In this document: positions 1 to 8,597 of the stretch, piece by piece
How the letters are laid out: every line of letters starts with the position of its first letter
How positions within the stretch are numbered: the first letter of the stretch is position 1
DNA from: Bacteroidota bacterium
GTDB taxonomy: Bacteria; Bacteroidota; Bacteroidia; Bacteroidales; B39-G9
Direction of reading: 5' to 3'
Assembly: GCA_015222055.1 (NCBI GenBank)
Contig: JADFUR010000004.1
Location: 53,551-117,550, forward strand
DNA length: 64,000 nucleotides
Translations under genes and position numbers: made by a program
The notes under the pieces: model-generated
The model's input: the letters and a program-made list of their open reading frames with translations, nothing else
Database searches by the model: none
Told to the model about the DNA's origin: nothing

Positions 1-1257
1 ATTAATATAAAAATTGGACAAATTATTACCGAATGGTTAATTAAATTAGGTATTAGTGATAATTTTGTGACGCCAATAAGATTTATTATCATGCTGACAA
101 TTGTCATTTTATTTGCATTTTTTGCTTATATTATAACAGAAAAAATAATAGTAAAATTTATTGCAAGATTTGTAAAGAAAAGTAAAAATAAATGGGATGA
201 TATTTTATATGAGAGAAAAGTTTTTAGACGAATAGCTCAAATTGCACCAGTACTTGTAGTTTATTATGCCATAGTAACATTTTTAGTCGACTATCCTTCA
301 ATAGTTTCTGTTGCGAAATCAGTCATTTACATCTATCTTATTATTATGGGTGTAGCTATAATGAATGTATTTTTCGATACAATTTATCAAATTTATGCAA
401 ATACAACAATTGCAAGGAATCGACCTATAAAAGGATTGATTCAATCGACAAAAATATTTATTTATTTTAGTGCAATAATATTGATATTATCAATCTTGTT
501 AGGAAAATCGCCAAAATCTCTTTTGGCTGGTTTAGGTGCATTAGCAGCTGTTCTTATGTTGGTCTTTAAAGACACTATTCTAGGTTTTGTTTCCAGTATT
601 CAACTTTCGGCAAATGATATGGTAAAAGTTGGTGATTGGATATCAATGCCTTCACATCATTCCGATGGTGTTGTTACTGAAATAAATCTTAATACCGTTA
701 AGGTACAAAATTGGGATAAAACAATTAGTACCATACCTACTTATGCATTGGTTTCAGAATCGTTCAATAATTGGAAAGGAATGGAGGAATCGGGAGGCCG
801 AAGAATTAAACGTTCAATTAATATTGATATGAAAAGTGTTAAGTTTTGCTCTAAAGAGATGCTTATCAAATTTCAAAAGATTAAATTGTTAAGCTCATAT
901 ATTATAGAAAAACAAAGCAAGTTTGATGATTATAATAAAAGCAACAAAGTTGATGACTCAACTCTTGTTAATGGAAGAAGATTAACAAATATTGGTGTTT
1001 TTAGAAAGTATGTAGAAGAATATTTAAAACAAGAGCCTAATATACATAACGATATGACTTTTTTAGTTAGACAATTACAACCTACTGAAAAAGGCATCCC
1101 TCTTGAGATATATGTTTTTAGTAAAAGTCAGGAATGGTCTAAATATGAAGAAATTCAAGCAAATATTTTTGACCATGTATTGGCAATTATTTCTGAATTT
1201 GATTTAAATATTTTTCAAAATCCTACAGGAAGTGATTTTCAAAAAATTATTAAGTAA
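1..1257 (+). CDS. MscS-family mechanosensitive channel (YbdG-like), 5' end cut by window edge
   Basis: The reading frame is open from base 1 through a possible GTG at 67, so the gene very probably starts before the window and this is a C-terminal part. It has several N-terminal membrane helices, then an MscS core: a Gly/Ala-rich pore helix (SLLAGLGALAAVLML) followed by KDTILGFVSSIQLSANDMVKVGDWI, the beta-domain entrance typical of the YbdG/MscM-type branch. A hydrophilic cytoplasmic domain follows. Such channels sit in the inner membrane and release solutes on hypo-osmotic shock. The family call is firm; gating properties cannot be read from the sequence. The only oddity is the edge truncation. 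Confidence 0.88.
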   Translation: MNIKIGQIITEWLIKLGISDNFVTPIRFIIMLTIVILFAFFAYIITEKIIVKFIARFVKKSKNKWDDILYERKVFRRIAQIAPVLVVYYAIVTFLVDYPSIVSVAKSVIYIYLIIMGVAIMNVFFDTIYQIYANTTIARNRPIKGLIQSTKIFIYFSAIILILSILLGKSPKSLLAGLGALAAVLMLVFKDTILGFVSSIQLSANDMVKVGDWISMPSHHSDGVVTEINLNTVKVQNWDKTISTIPTYALVSESFNNWKGMEESGGRRIKRSINIDMKSVKFCSKEMLIKFQKIKLLSSYIIEKQSKFDDYNKSNKVDDSTLVNGRRLTNIGVFRKYVEEYLKQEPNIHNDMTFLVRQLQPTEKGIPLEIYVFSKSQEWSKYEEIQANIFDHVLAIISEFDLNIFQNPTGSDFQKIIK

Positions 1258-1281
1258 TTATTTCCATTAAGATAAAATGCT

Positions 1282-1289
1282 TAAATTTG
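1282..1289 (+). promoter_or_regulatory. Possible Bacteroidetes -7 element before the DUF1573 gene
   Basis: TAAATTTG matches the Bacteroidetes -7 consensus TAnnTTTG, about 130 bases before the DUF1573 ATG in an AT-rich gap. No convincing -33 TTTG was found at the right distance, so this is weak support. Confidence 0.25.
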
Positions 1290-1421
1290 TATCGTTAATT
1301 ACAATATAGTAATTTAACTTTCGTTAAAAATTATGTTTAAATAAGAGAGTGAAATATTTTAGAACATAATTTTTATTTATAATTATTATTCTTCATTTAA
1401 ATTAAAAAAATATATTTAATT

Positions 1422-2513
1422 ATGAAAAGATTTATTTTTACATCAATAATTTTATTATTATTTACAAGTTTTATTTTTGCACAACAAAAACAAGCCGCAA
1501 TTTCTTTTGAAACAACTAATCATAATTTTGGAAAAATTAAAGAATTGGGAGGGAAAGCCACCTTCAAATTCGGCTTCACTAATACAGGAAGTGAACCACT
1601 CGTAATTGAGCAAGTTCGTGCATCATGTGGGTGTACTTCTACCGACTGGACAAAGCAACCGATTTCTGCAGGGGGAAAAGGTTATGTTGCTGTTTCTTAT
1701 AATCCAAAACATAGACCTGGAAAATTTTCAAAATCTGTTACTGTTACTACAAACAGCGAACGAAAAACAATGCGTTTAAGAATATCTGGTGAAGTAATTC
1801 CTAAGCCTCGTACAGTCGAAGATGATTTCCCATATTTAATGGGGAAATTGAGATTAAAAACCAATCATGTTGCTTTTATGAGAATTGTAAACTCAGAAAT
1901 TAAAATAAAAGAAGATTCTATTATAAACACTTCATCAGAATTGATGAAAGTAACTTTTAAAAATGTTCCTTCGTATTTAAAATTAGAAGTTAAGCCTAAA
2001 ACACTTAAGCCTAAAGAAAAAGGAGTCGTAAAAGTAACTTATGATGCAACCGTTCGTAATGATTGGGGATTTTTAATTGATAGGGTTGAGGTTCTTGTTA
2101 ATGGAGTGAAAGTTTCAAAAAATCGCATGTCTATTAGCTCTACCGTTGAAGAAGATTTTTCAAAACTTACAGAAAAACAACTAAAAAATGCTCCTTCAAT
2201 GAAATTTGAAGAGAGAGTTTTTAATTTTGGGAAAATTAATCAAGGAGAAAAAGTAGAACATATTTTTAAATTTAAAAATGAAGGCAAAAGCGATTTAATT
2301 ATTCATAAAACAAGAGCTAGTTGTGGATGTACTGCAATTAATATGAATAAAACAACAATAAAAAAAGGAGAAGAATCTTCTATAAAAGTAGTATTCAACT
2401 CTAGAGGAAAACGCAATCAACAAAACAAAACCATAACTATTATTTCTAATGATCCAAAACATGCTTCAACAGTTTTAAAAGTATCTGGTTTTGTTAATGT
2501 ACCTAAAAAATAA
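1422..2513 (+). CDS. Secreted protein with two DUF1573 domains
   Basis: A signal peptide (MKRFIFTSIILLLFTSFIFAQ) is followed by two copies of the DUF1573 immunoglobulin-like fold, at about residues 25-125 and 260-360. Each copy carries the hallmark RASCGCT motif (RASCGCTSTDW and RASCGCTAINM) and a closing basic beta-strand region. DUF1573 proteins are abundant, exported Bacteroidetes proteins of unknown function; the paired Cys of CGC may bind a metal or a ligand, but nothing here proves that. The gene stands alone, with its own terminator-like hairpin downstream. The middle segment (about 130-255) is related to no domain I recognise. Confidence 0.85.
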   Translation: MKRFIFTSIILLLFTSFIFAQQKQAAISFETTNHNFGKIKELGGKATFKFGFTNTGSEPLVIEQVRASCGCTSTDWTKQPISAGGKGYVAVSYNPKHRPGKFSKSVTVTTNSERKTMRLRISGEVIPKPRTVEDDFPYLMGKLRLKTNHVAFMRIVNSEIKIKEDSIINTSSELMKVTFKNVPSYLKLEVKPKTLKPKEKGVVKVTYDATVRNDWGFLIDRVEVLVNGVKVSKNRMSISSTVEEDFSKLTEKQLKNAPSMKFEERVFNFGKINQGEKVEHIFKFKNEGKSDLIIHKTRASCGCTAINMNKTTIKKGEESSIKVVFNSRGKRNQQNKTITIISNDPKHASTVLKVSGFVNVPKK

Positions 2514-2537
2514 ATTGTTTTAATATATTTTATAAAG

Positions 2538-2568
2538 TGTGTCTTTTCTTAAGGCACATTTTTTTTAT
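2538..2568 (+). terminator. Intrinsic terminator after the DUF1573 gene
   Basis: TGTGTCTT (2538-2545) pairs with AAGGCACA (2551-2558) through one G-U pair and a 5-nt loop, and a run of T follows. It is 25 bases after the stop codon. Confidence 0.7.
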
Positions 2569-2661
2569 TATTAAAATAACTTTTTGATATTTTTTAACAG
2601 AAAAAAAGTAATTTTATACTTAATATTTTTTATAATATTTTACCGAAATATTGATATTAAT

Positions 2662-3741
2662 ATGAAAGACAAAAGTGCACTTAAAGTAAATAAAGGAATA
2701 AAACAACCACCTTCAGTTAATAATGATGCAGTTAAGAAGCTACAACTGAAAAGGAAACAGGTTTATTCTGTTTCTGAATTTGTAGAAAGAATAACTAAAG
2801 GAGATCGTAGCATATTAAGTCAAGCAATTACATTAATTGAAAGTTCATTACCTAAACATCAAATTATTGCACAAGAAATAATAGGTAAATGTTTGCCTTA
2901 TTCAGGAAATTCAATACGTATTGGTATAACTGGAGTGCCAGGAGTTGGTAAAAGTACATTTATTGAAGCAATAGGAAAAGAAATTACTTCTGTAGGTGGA
3001 AAATTAGCAGTTTTGGCAATCGACCCTAGCAGTGAGCGTTCAAAAGGAAGTATATTAGGAGACAAAACCAGAATGGAAGATCTCGCAACCGATAAGAATG
3101 CTTATATTCGTCCTTCACCATCAGCGGGTTCGCTTGGAGGAGTTGCTCGCAAAACCCGAGAAACGGTGGTTTTATGTGAAGCTGCTGGTTTCGATACAAT
3201 TTTTATTGAAACGGTAGGAGTTGGGCAGTCTGAAACAGCAGTGCATTCAATGGTCGATTTTTTTCTTCTCCTTATGTTAGCAGGTGCCGGCGATGAGCTT
3301 CAAGGAATGAAAAGAGGGATTATGGAAATGGCTGATGCAATTGCCATTAATAAAGCAGAAGGCGATAACATTAATAAGGCAAATTTAGCAAAGGTTCAAT
3401 ATCAAAACGCCTTGCATTTATTTCCTCCAAAAAAATCTAATTGGATAGCTAAAGCTACTACATGTTCTGCTATTTCAAAAAAAGGTGTTAGTGAGATTTG
3501 GCATATGATACTAGATTATAAGAAACTTACACAAGAAAATAATTATTTTAATACTTACAGAAAAGAACAGTCAAAATATTGGATGTATGAAACAATAAAT
3601 GATAATCTGAAATTTCATTTTTATAATAATTCAGATGTTATTAGTAAACTGACACTATTAGAAGAAAAGGTCATGAGTGGAGAAATAAGTTCTTTTTATG
3701 CTGCAAAAATATTAATTGAGGATTATTTTAATTTGAAATAA
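2662..3741 (+). CDS. meaB: MeaB/ArgK-type G3E GTPase (methylmalonyl-CoA mutase chaperone)
   Basis: About 360 aa. P-loop GVPGVGKST, the switch region IDPSSERSKGSILGDKTRM, IETVGVGQSE and NKAEGD identify the MeaB/ArgK branch of G3E GTPases. These proteins load and protect adenosylcobalamin in methylmalonyl-CoA mutase. I chose ATG 2662 because the upstream in-frame extension begins with TTG and encodes an unrelated hydrophobic stretch. No mutase genes are in the window, so the partner is inferred from the family; a Bacteroidetes propionate/succinate pathway would fit. The C-terminus matches the family dimerisation region. Length is slightly above the usual 330 or so residues because of a basic N-terminus. 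Confidence 0.9.
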   Translation: MKDKSALKVNKGIKQPPSVNNDAVKKLQLKRKQVYSVSEFVERITKGDRSILSQAITLIESSLPKHQIIAQEIIGKCLPYSGNSIRIGITGVPGVGKSTFIEAIGKEITSVGGKLAVLAIDPSSERSKGSILGDKTRMEDLATDKNAYIRPSPSAGSLGGVARKTRETVVLCEAAGFDTIFIETVGVGQSETAVHSMVDFFLLLMLAGAGDELQGMKRGIMEMADAIAINKAEGDNINKANLAKVQYQNALHLFPPKKSNWIAKATTCSAISKKGVSEIWHMILDYKKLTQENNYFNTYRKEQSKYWMYETINDNLKFHFYNNSDVISKLTLLEEKVMSGEISSFYAAKILIEDYFNLK

Positions 3742-3746
3742 ATAAA

Positions 3747-3785
3747 TATATACTCATTTTGAATATTAAGGAAAATGAGTATATA
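3747..3785. terminator. Bidirectional terminator between meaB and the PspC gene
   Basis: TATATACTCATTTT (3747-3760) and AAAATGAGTATATA (3772-3785) form a perfect 14-bp stem with an 11-nt loop between two convergent genes. It is A/T-flanked on both sides, so it could stop transcription from either strand. Confidence 0.7.
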
Positions 3786-3801
3786 CAAAATTACAGAGTG
3801 C

Positions 3802-4008
3802 TTAAATATATATCGTATTAGAATTTTTTGGTGGCATAACTATCCATAAAATAATATAAGCCAATGTCCCGGGGAAACCTGCACTAAAGATAGAGACTAA
3901 TAAATATAAAATTCTCACTAAAGCAATATCCCATCCCAACCATTCAGCAATACCGGCACAAACACCAGCAATTACTCTATTGTTTGAACGTGTTAATTTT
4001 TTTTCCAT
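3802..4008 (-). CDS. Small PspC-domain membrane protein
   Basis: 68 aa, almost entirely one PspC domain: NRVIAGVCAGIAEWLGWDIALVRILYLLVS followed by a Gly/Pro-containing turn and a second hydrophobic segment (LAYIILWIVMPP). PspC family proteins are small inner-membrane proteins linked to envelope stress (phage-shock response in Proteobacteria); stand-alone short versions are common in Bacteroidetes. No pspA-like gene is nearby. The gene lies 38 bases downstream of the phosphofructokinase gene on the same strand, so co-transcription is possible. Confidence 0.85.
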   Translation of the reverse strand: MEKKLTRSNNRVIAGVCAGIAEWLGWDIALVRILYLLVSIFSAGFPGTLAYIILWIVMPPKNSNTIYI

Positions 4009-4046
4009 ATTTTATTTTTTTCAAAGAGAACTTTAAACTCAATACC

Positions 4047-5246
4047 TTAAGTCATAATAAATAAAGGTTTAAATTCAAAAGTTTTATAATAAGGTCTCAG
4101 TCTCTCAGTATTATAGAAATTTTTTACACTTACAATTTTTTTTGAGCTTGTAACAACATCAATAGGAGCATTGTCGTATCTACCATCTTTAAGAATAACT
4201 AATCGGCCATGAACTCCTTTAATAATAAGATCTAAAGCAAGATTACCAAAAGCCATAGGAACAATAGAATCCATTGCATCAGGCTCTCCACATCGAACAA
4301 GATAACCTAGTTTTTGATTAATAACATTAATAGTTCTATGATTGTTGTAATCTGACGACAACTCTTTTATTTTTGAACCAACAATATTACCAATACCGCC
4401 TAGTTTTGCGTGACCGTAAGCGTCTTTTTTACCATCAAGAAACATCATTTTATCTTGACCTTTAAAAGTAGCACCCTCAGAAACAAGCACAACAGAATAT
4501 TTGCTTGGATTTTCATAGCGGTCTTCAACTAAAAGTTCGGCTAATTTGTTAATATCAAACTTATGCTCAGGAATAACACACCTGTTAGCTGCACCTGCCA
4601 TTGTTGGTAGTAATGCTGTAAAACCTGCATAGCGACCAAAAACTTCAAGTACCAAAATTCTTTCGTGAGAACCAGCTGAAGTCCGTAAACTATTTGTCAT
4701 CATAATTGTTCTAGTCACACATGTGCTAAAACCTATGCAATAATCTGTTCCGGGAACATCGTTATCCATAGTTTTGGGTATGGCAACAACTTTAACTCCT
4801 TCTTTGTATAATCGAACACCATAACTTAAAGTATCATCACCCCCAATAGGGATTAAATAATCAATTCCCATGAAATCCAAATTTTGAATTACTTCAGGCG
4901 TTAAGTCGTTTACTTCATCTATATATTTTTCTTTTAAGTGTAAAGGAACATTAACAACATCTATGTGACTAGGTTTAGTGCGAGAAGTGTGAAGAAAAGT
5001 TCCTCCGCTTCTACCAATTTTGTTAACAAGTTCTTCTGTTAGAGTAATGTAGTTGTCGCTATTATCTGCGTCTTTATCACGAATAATATCAATCAAGCCT
5101 TTCCATCCATGTCTAATTCCTATAACTCTGTAACCTTCGCGTATAGCTCTTATTGTTACTGCTCTAATTGCAGGATTTAGTCCGGGAACATCACCACCAC
5201 CTGTTAAAATTCCAATTGTTCCTTTAGATTTTTTTATGTTCATCAT
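4047..5246 (-). CDS. 6-phosphofructokinase, pyrophosphate-type active site
   Basis: 399 aa phosphofructokinase, transferring a phosphoryl group to fructose 6-phosphate in glycolysis. The N-terminal nucleotide/PPi motif is TGGGDVPGLN. The two residues that separate donor types are GGDD (residues 135-138) and PKTMDND (157-163). ATP enzymes of the E. coli type have Gly at both donor positions, while PPi-dependent enzymes have Asp and Lys, as here. I therefore infer a PPi-dependent, reversible enzyme, although many databases name this clade ATP-dependent. The start is one of two adjacent Met codons. It follows the small protein at 5261-5518 by 14 bases and probably shares a transcript with it. 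Confidence 0.88.
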   Translation of the reverse strand: MMNIKKSKGTIGILTGGGDVPGLNPAIRAVTIRAIREGYRVIGIRHGWKGLIDIIRDKDADNSDNYITLTEELVNKIGRSGGTFLHTSRTKPSHIDVVNVPLHLKEKYIDEVNDLTPEVIQNLDFMGIDYLIPIGGDDTLSYGVRLYKEGVKVVAIPKTMDNDVPGTDYCIGFSTCVTRTIMMTNSLRTSAGSHERILVLEVFGRYAGFTALLPTMAGAANRCVIPEHKFDINKLAELLVEDRYENPSKYSVVLVSEGATFKGQDKMMFLDGKKDAYGHAKLGGIGNIVGSKIKELSSDYNNHRTINVINQKLGYLVRCGEPDAMDSIVPMAFGNLALDLIIKGVHGRLVILKDGRYDNAPIDVVTSSKKIVSVKNFYNTERLRPYYKTFEFKPLFIMT

Positions 5247-5260
5247 GATTGAAATAAGTA

Positions 5261-5518
5261 TTAGTTTTTGTTAAAAGTTTCATCAAAAAGTTCATCTTGA
5301 GAATCTAACTCAGTGTCAAAAAATTGTTCAGCTTCTTTTAGTAGTTGTGAAATAACACTATTGTCGGTTATTGGTTTATCAAGCCAATAAATTTTTTGAT
5401 CAGTATTAAAATCTTCAATATCGCTTTCAACAATATAGCGGGGTTCTTTTGTATGAACTATAAATACTTTTTCTGGTAATTCTTGTGAATTATCAGCAAT
5501 TAAAAATTTTGGTAACAT
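5261..5518 (-). CDS. Small acidic hypothetical protein upstream of phosphofructokinase
   Basis: 85 aa, not recognised. I chose the internal ATG (protein MLPKFLIADN...) because AGGAG sits just before it, an unusually clear Shine-Dalgarno for this phylum; a longer frame starting 30 bases earlier would encode the ribosome-binding site itself. The protein is soluble, with predicted beta-rich content at the N-terminus (KVFIVHTKEPRYIVESD) and a very acidic tail rich in Asp/Glu. It sits 14 bases upstream of the phosphofructokinase gene, and its function is unknown. Confidence 0.65.
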   Translation of the reverse strand: MLPKFLIADNSQELPEKVFIVHTKEPRYIVESDIEDFNTDQKIYWLDKPITDNSVISQLLKEAEQFFDTELDSQDELFDETFNKN

Positions 5519-5648
5519 TTCGTCTCCTTTTTTTATTATTAGATTCAACGAAAAGTAATAAAATTTATTTATTTTGACAAGAAGTTTCTAAAAAAATAAT
5601 TGATATTTTTTGTTTCTTTGTAATGTTATTAAAAAAGAATTTTTAATT

Positions 5649-7394
5649 ATGAAAAAAATATTATTTGCGTGTAATTTATTATTATTATGTTTTCTTATTT
5701 CCTTTAATTCAAATTCACAAACAGTTAATTTAAAAATTATTGAAACAAGTGATATTCATGGTCATATTTTTCCCTACGATTTTGTTAACGATTTATCATT
5801 GCAAACTTCGCAATCACAAGTTAGTGAGTATGTTAAACAAGAACGTGCAAAAATAAACCAAGAGGTTATTTTGTTAGATAATGGTGATATTTTACAAGGC
5901 CAACCGGTTGTTTATTATTATAATTTTGAAAATACTAAAAAGAAACATATCTGTTCGCGGGTAATGAATTATATGAAATATGATGCTGCAACTATTGGTA
6001 ATCACGATATAGAGCCCGGACATCAAGTATATGATAAAATTAAAAAGGAATTGAATTTTCCATGGATGGCTGCAAATGCAGTAGATAATAAAACAAAAGA
6101 ACCTTATTTTGTTCCTTATACTATGATTTTCAGAAAAGGAATTAAAATTGCTGTTTTGGGAATGATTACTCCGGGAATACCAAATTGGCTTCCCGAAAAT
6201 ATTTGGAAAGGAATTGTTTTTAACGACATGATTGAGACTGCACAAAAATGGGTGAAAATAATAAATGAAAAAGAGCATCCTGATGTTTTAATTGGCTTGT
6301 TTCATTCTGGTGTTGATTATACTTATGGTAATGTGACAGCAGATACTTACCGAAATGAAAATGCATCGAAACTTGTAGCACAAAAAGTTCCCGGATTTGA
6401 TGTTATTTTTGCTGGTCACGATCATCATAAATATAACATGAAAATAAAAAATCCAAAAGGTGACGAAGTAATTTTGCTTGACCCTGCACGACATGCCGAT
6501 TTTGTTTCTGTTGTAAATATTACTTTAAATTATGATAGTCTAAATAATAGGTGTAAAAAAATTGTTGAAGGTGAGTTGGTTGATATGAGGAATTATAAAC
6601 CTGATGCCGAATTTATTGAAAAATTCGCGGCAGATTTTAATGAAGTGAAAAATTATGTTTCGAAACCAATAGGTGAGTTTACTGAGACTATTTCAACAAG
6701 AGATGCATTATTTGGAAATTCTTCATTTGTCGATTTAATACAAAATATACAACTAAATTTAACTAAAGCTGATATTTCTTTTGCAGCTCCTCTTTTATTC
6801 GATGCCAGAATAAACAAAGGTGAAGTATTTGTTAGAGATATGTTTAAACTCTATAAGTTTGAAAATTTATTATACACAATGGAACTCTCTGGAACAGAAG
6901 TGAAAAATTATCTTGAATTTTCTTATGATAACTGGTTTAATAAGATGAAAGATGAAAATGATAATCTGCTTAGATTTAAAATTGATTCAACCGGAAATAC
7001 TACAAATAGACTATATTCTTCCTTTTATAATTTTTCGTCGGCAGCCGGAATAAAATATACAATTGATGCATCGAAGCCTTTAGGATACAAGCTTAATATT
7101 GTTTCAATGTCAGATGGTTCTTCATTTGATTTGAATAAAAAATATAAAGTTGCAATTAATTCATATCGTGGTAATGGTGGTGGTGGTCATCTCGTTGATG
7201 GAGCTAAAATTAATCAAAATGAACTGCCGGAAAGAATTATTTCATCAACCCAAAAAGATTTGCGATATTTTTTAATGAAATGGATTGAAAAGAAAAAAAT
7301 TATTTCTCCAAACAAATTAAATAACTGGACTGTTATTCCTAATGAATGGTGGAAAAAAGGAAAAGAAAAAGATTTTAAGATTTTATATAAGTAA
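5649..7394 (+). CDS. Secreted 5'-nucleotidase / 2',3'-cyclic phosphodiesterase family protein
   Basis: About 581 aa. A signal peptide precedes a calcineurin-like metallophosphatase domain with TSDIHGH, DNGDILQG, GNHDIEPG and GHDHH, the two-metal-site ligands of the 5'-nucleotidase/UshA/CpdB group. The C-terminal 5'-nucleotidase domain follows (about residues 340-560; NSYRGNGGGGHL near the substrate pocket). It is expected in the periplasm, hydrolysing nucleotides or cyclic nucleotides for scavenging. I chose ATG 5649 because it begins a standard signal peptide; the upstream TTG frame is probably untranslated. Exact substrate is not decided by these motifs. Confidence 0.88.
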   Translation: MKKILFACNLLLLCFLISFNSNSQTVNLKIIETSDIHGHIFPYDFVNDLSLQTSQSQVSEYVKQERAKINQEVILLDNGDILQGQPVVYYYNFENTKKKHICSRVMNYMKYDAATIGNHDIEPGHQVYDKIKKELNFPWMAANAVDNKTKEPYFVPYTMIFRKGIKIAVLGMITPGIPNWLPENIWKGIVFNDMIETAQKWVKIINEKEHPDVLIGLFHSGVDYTYGNVTADTYRNENASKLVAQKVPGFDVIFAGHDHHKYNMKIKNPKGDEVILLDPARHADFVSVVNITLNYDSLNNRCKKIVEGELVDMRNYKPDAEFIEKFAADFNEVKNYVSKPIGEFTETISTRDALFGNSSFVDLIQNIQLNLTKADISFAAPLLFDARINKGEVFVRDMFKLYKFENLLYTMELSGTEVKNYLEFSYDNWFNKMKDENDNLLRFKIDSTGNTTNRLYSSFYNFSSAAGIKYTIDASKPLGYKLNIVSMSDGSSFDLNKKYKVAINSYRGNGGGGHLVDGAKINQNELPERIISSTQKDLRYFLMKWIEKKKIISPNKLNNWTVIPNEWWKKGKEKDFKILYK

Positions 7395-7467
7395 AAATTA
7401 AATATTAGTTATTTTTTGAAAAAAATTATATTTTTGTTATTCAAAATCATTCTAAATTACAAGAAAG

Positions 7468-8496
7468 ATGATTGAAGTTTTTTTTCAAAATTTTAAGCAT
7501 GCAATCACTATCACAGCTTTTGTGTTAATGATGATGCTTATTATTGAGTATGTCAATGTGCAGTCAAAAGGTACATGGACCAAACAATTTCAAAAATCAA
7601 CATGGTTGCAAATTATTTTTGCAGCATTAATGGGTATTACTCCAGGGTGTCTTGGAGCTTTTACTATTGTTGCATTATATACTCATAATATATTAAATTT
7701 TGCTGCACTAGTAACCGTAATGATTGCAACATCAGGCGATGAGGCTTTTGTTATGTTTTCAACTATGCCTAAGTATGCATTAAAACTAACATTAATTATT
7801 TTTATTATTTCAATAATTGTAGGTTTTATTGTTAATTTTTTCGTGAAAAACAAGAAAATAGAAAAGAGCGATTTTGAATTCAAAATCCATAAACATGTTG
7901 AAATATGTGGGTGTTATCAGCCTAAAAATATTATCCCACAATTAAAAAATATTACACGTCAAAGAGCAATATTTATAAGTGGTTTTTTCTTATTTTTTAT
8001 TGCCTTAAGTTTTGGTATAATAGGCCCAGAAAAATGGAATTGGATAAAATACATTTTTTTCTTTGGTGGTTTGGCAACGATATTTATTGTTCTTACTGTG
8101 CCCGATCATTTTATTAAAGAGCACTTGTGGGGACATGTAATTAAAGATCATCTGCTTACCATATTTTTATGGGTTTTTGGTGCATTAATTTTTATTCATT
8201 TTTTAGAAAGTTATTTTGATATTACTGATTGGTTGCAATCTAATCAACTAATTATTTTATTTATTGCTGTATTGGTAGGGATTATACCCGAATCTGGACC
8301 ACATATGGTTTTTATAACTTTATTTATTAATGGAACAATACCTTTTAGTGTTTTAATGGCTAGTTCAATAGTTCAAGATGGACATGGAATGTTACCACTT
8401 TTTGCAGAATCGAAAAAAAGTTTTGTGTGGGTCAAAATTATTAATATTATAGTTGGCCTAATTGTAGGGCTTTCTGGATATTTTTTTAATTGGTAA
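7468..8496 (+). CDS. Putative manganese/heavy-metal exporter, ArsP_2-like (10 TM)
   Basis: 342 aa, nearly all membrane helices. Two similar halves carry ALMGITPGCLGAF...TSGDEAF and VGIIPESGPHMVF...QDGHGMLPL, the paired conserved loops of the ArsP_2 / putative 10-TM heavy-metal exporter family often annotated as a manganese transporter. A hydrophilic loop between the halves contains HVEICGCYQP, whose His and Cys could contact metal. Monocistronic; the next gene starts 100 bases later. The family assignment is good; the metal is not determined from sequence. Confidence 0.75.
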   Translation: MIEVFFQNFKHAITITAFVLMMMLIIEYVNVQSKGTWTKQFQKSTWLQIIFAALMGITPGCLGAFTIVALYTHNILNFAALVTVMIATSGDEAFVMFSTMPKYALKLTLIIFIISIIVGFIVNFFVKNKKIEKSDFEFKIHKHVEICGCYQPKNIIPQLKNITRQRAIFISGFFLFFIALSFGIIGPEKWNWIKYIFFFGGLATIFIVLTVPDHFIKEHLWGHVIKDHLLTIFLWVFGALIFIHFLESYFDITDWLQSNQLIILFIAVLVGIIPESGPHMVFITLFINGTIPFSVLMASSIVQDGHGMLPLFAESKKSFVWVKIINIIVGLIVGLSGYFFNW

Positions 8497-8556
8497 ATGA
8501 AAATATTTTTTTAACTCCTTGTAAACCTGAAAAATAAAATATATTTTCGCATCATA

Positions 8557-8575
8557 GTTATAGTTATAGTTATTT
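8557..8575. repeat. Short tandem repeat before lpdA
   Basis: Three consecutive copies of a 6-bp TAGTTA-type unit lie about 25-40 bases before the lpdA start, after a TATATTTTCG stretch that could be a promoter. It is a simple microsatellite whose copy number might vary between strains. Confidence 0.5.
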
Positions 8576-8597
8576 TTATATTTAAATATATACATAA

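Noticed and set aside
5892..6278. 128-codon open frame on the - strand inside the 5'-nucleotidase gene
   Set aside because: It is antisense to an intact, motif-bearing gene and its translation is low-complexity Ile/Phe/His text typical of a shadow frame.
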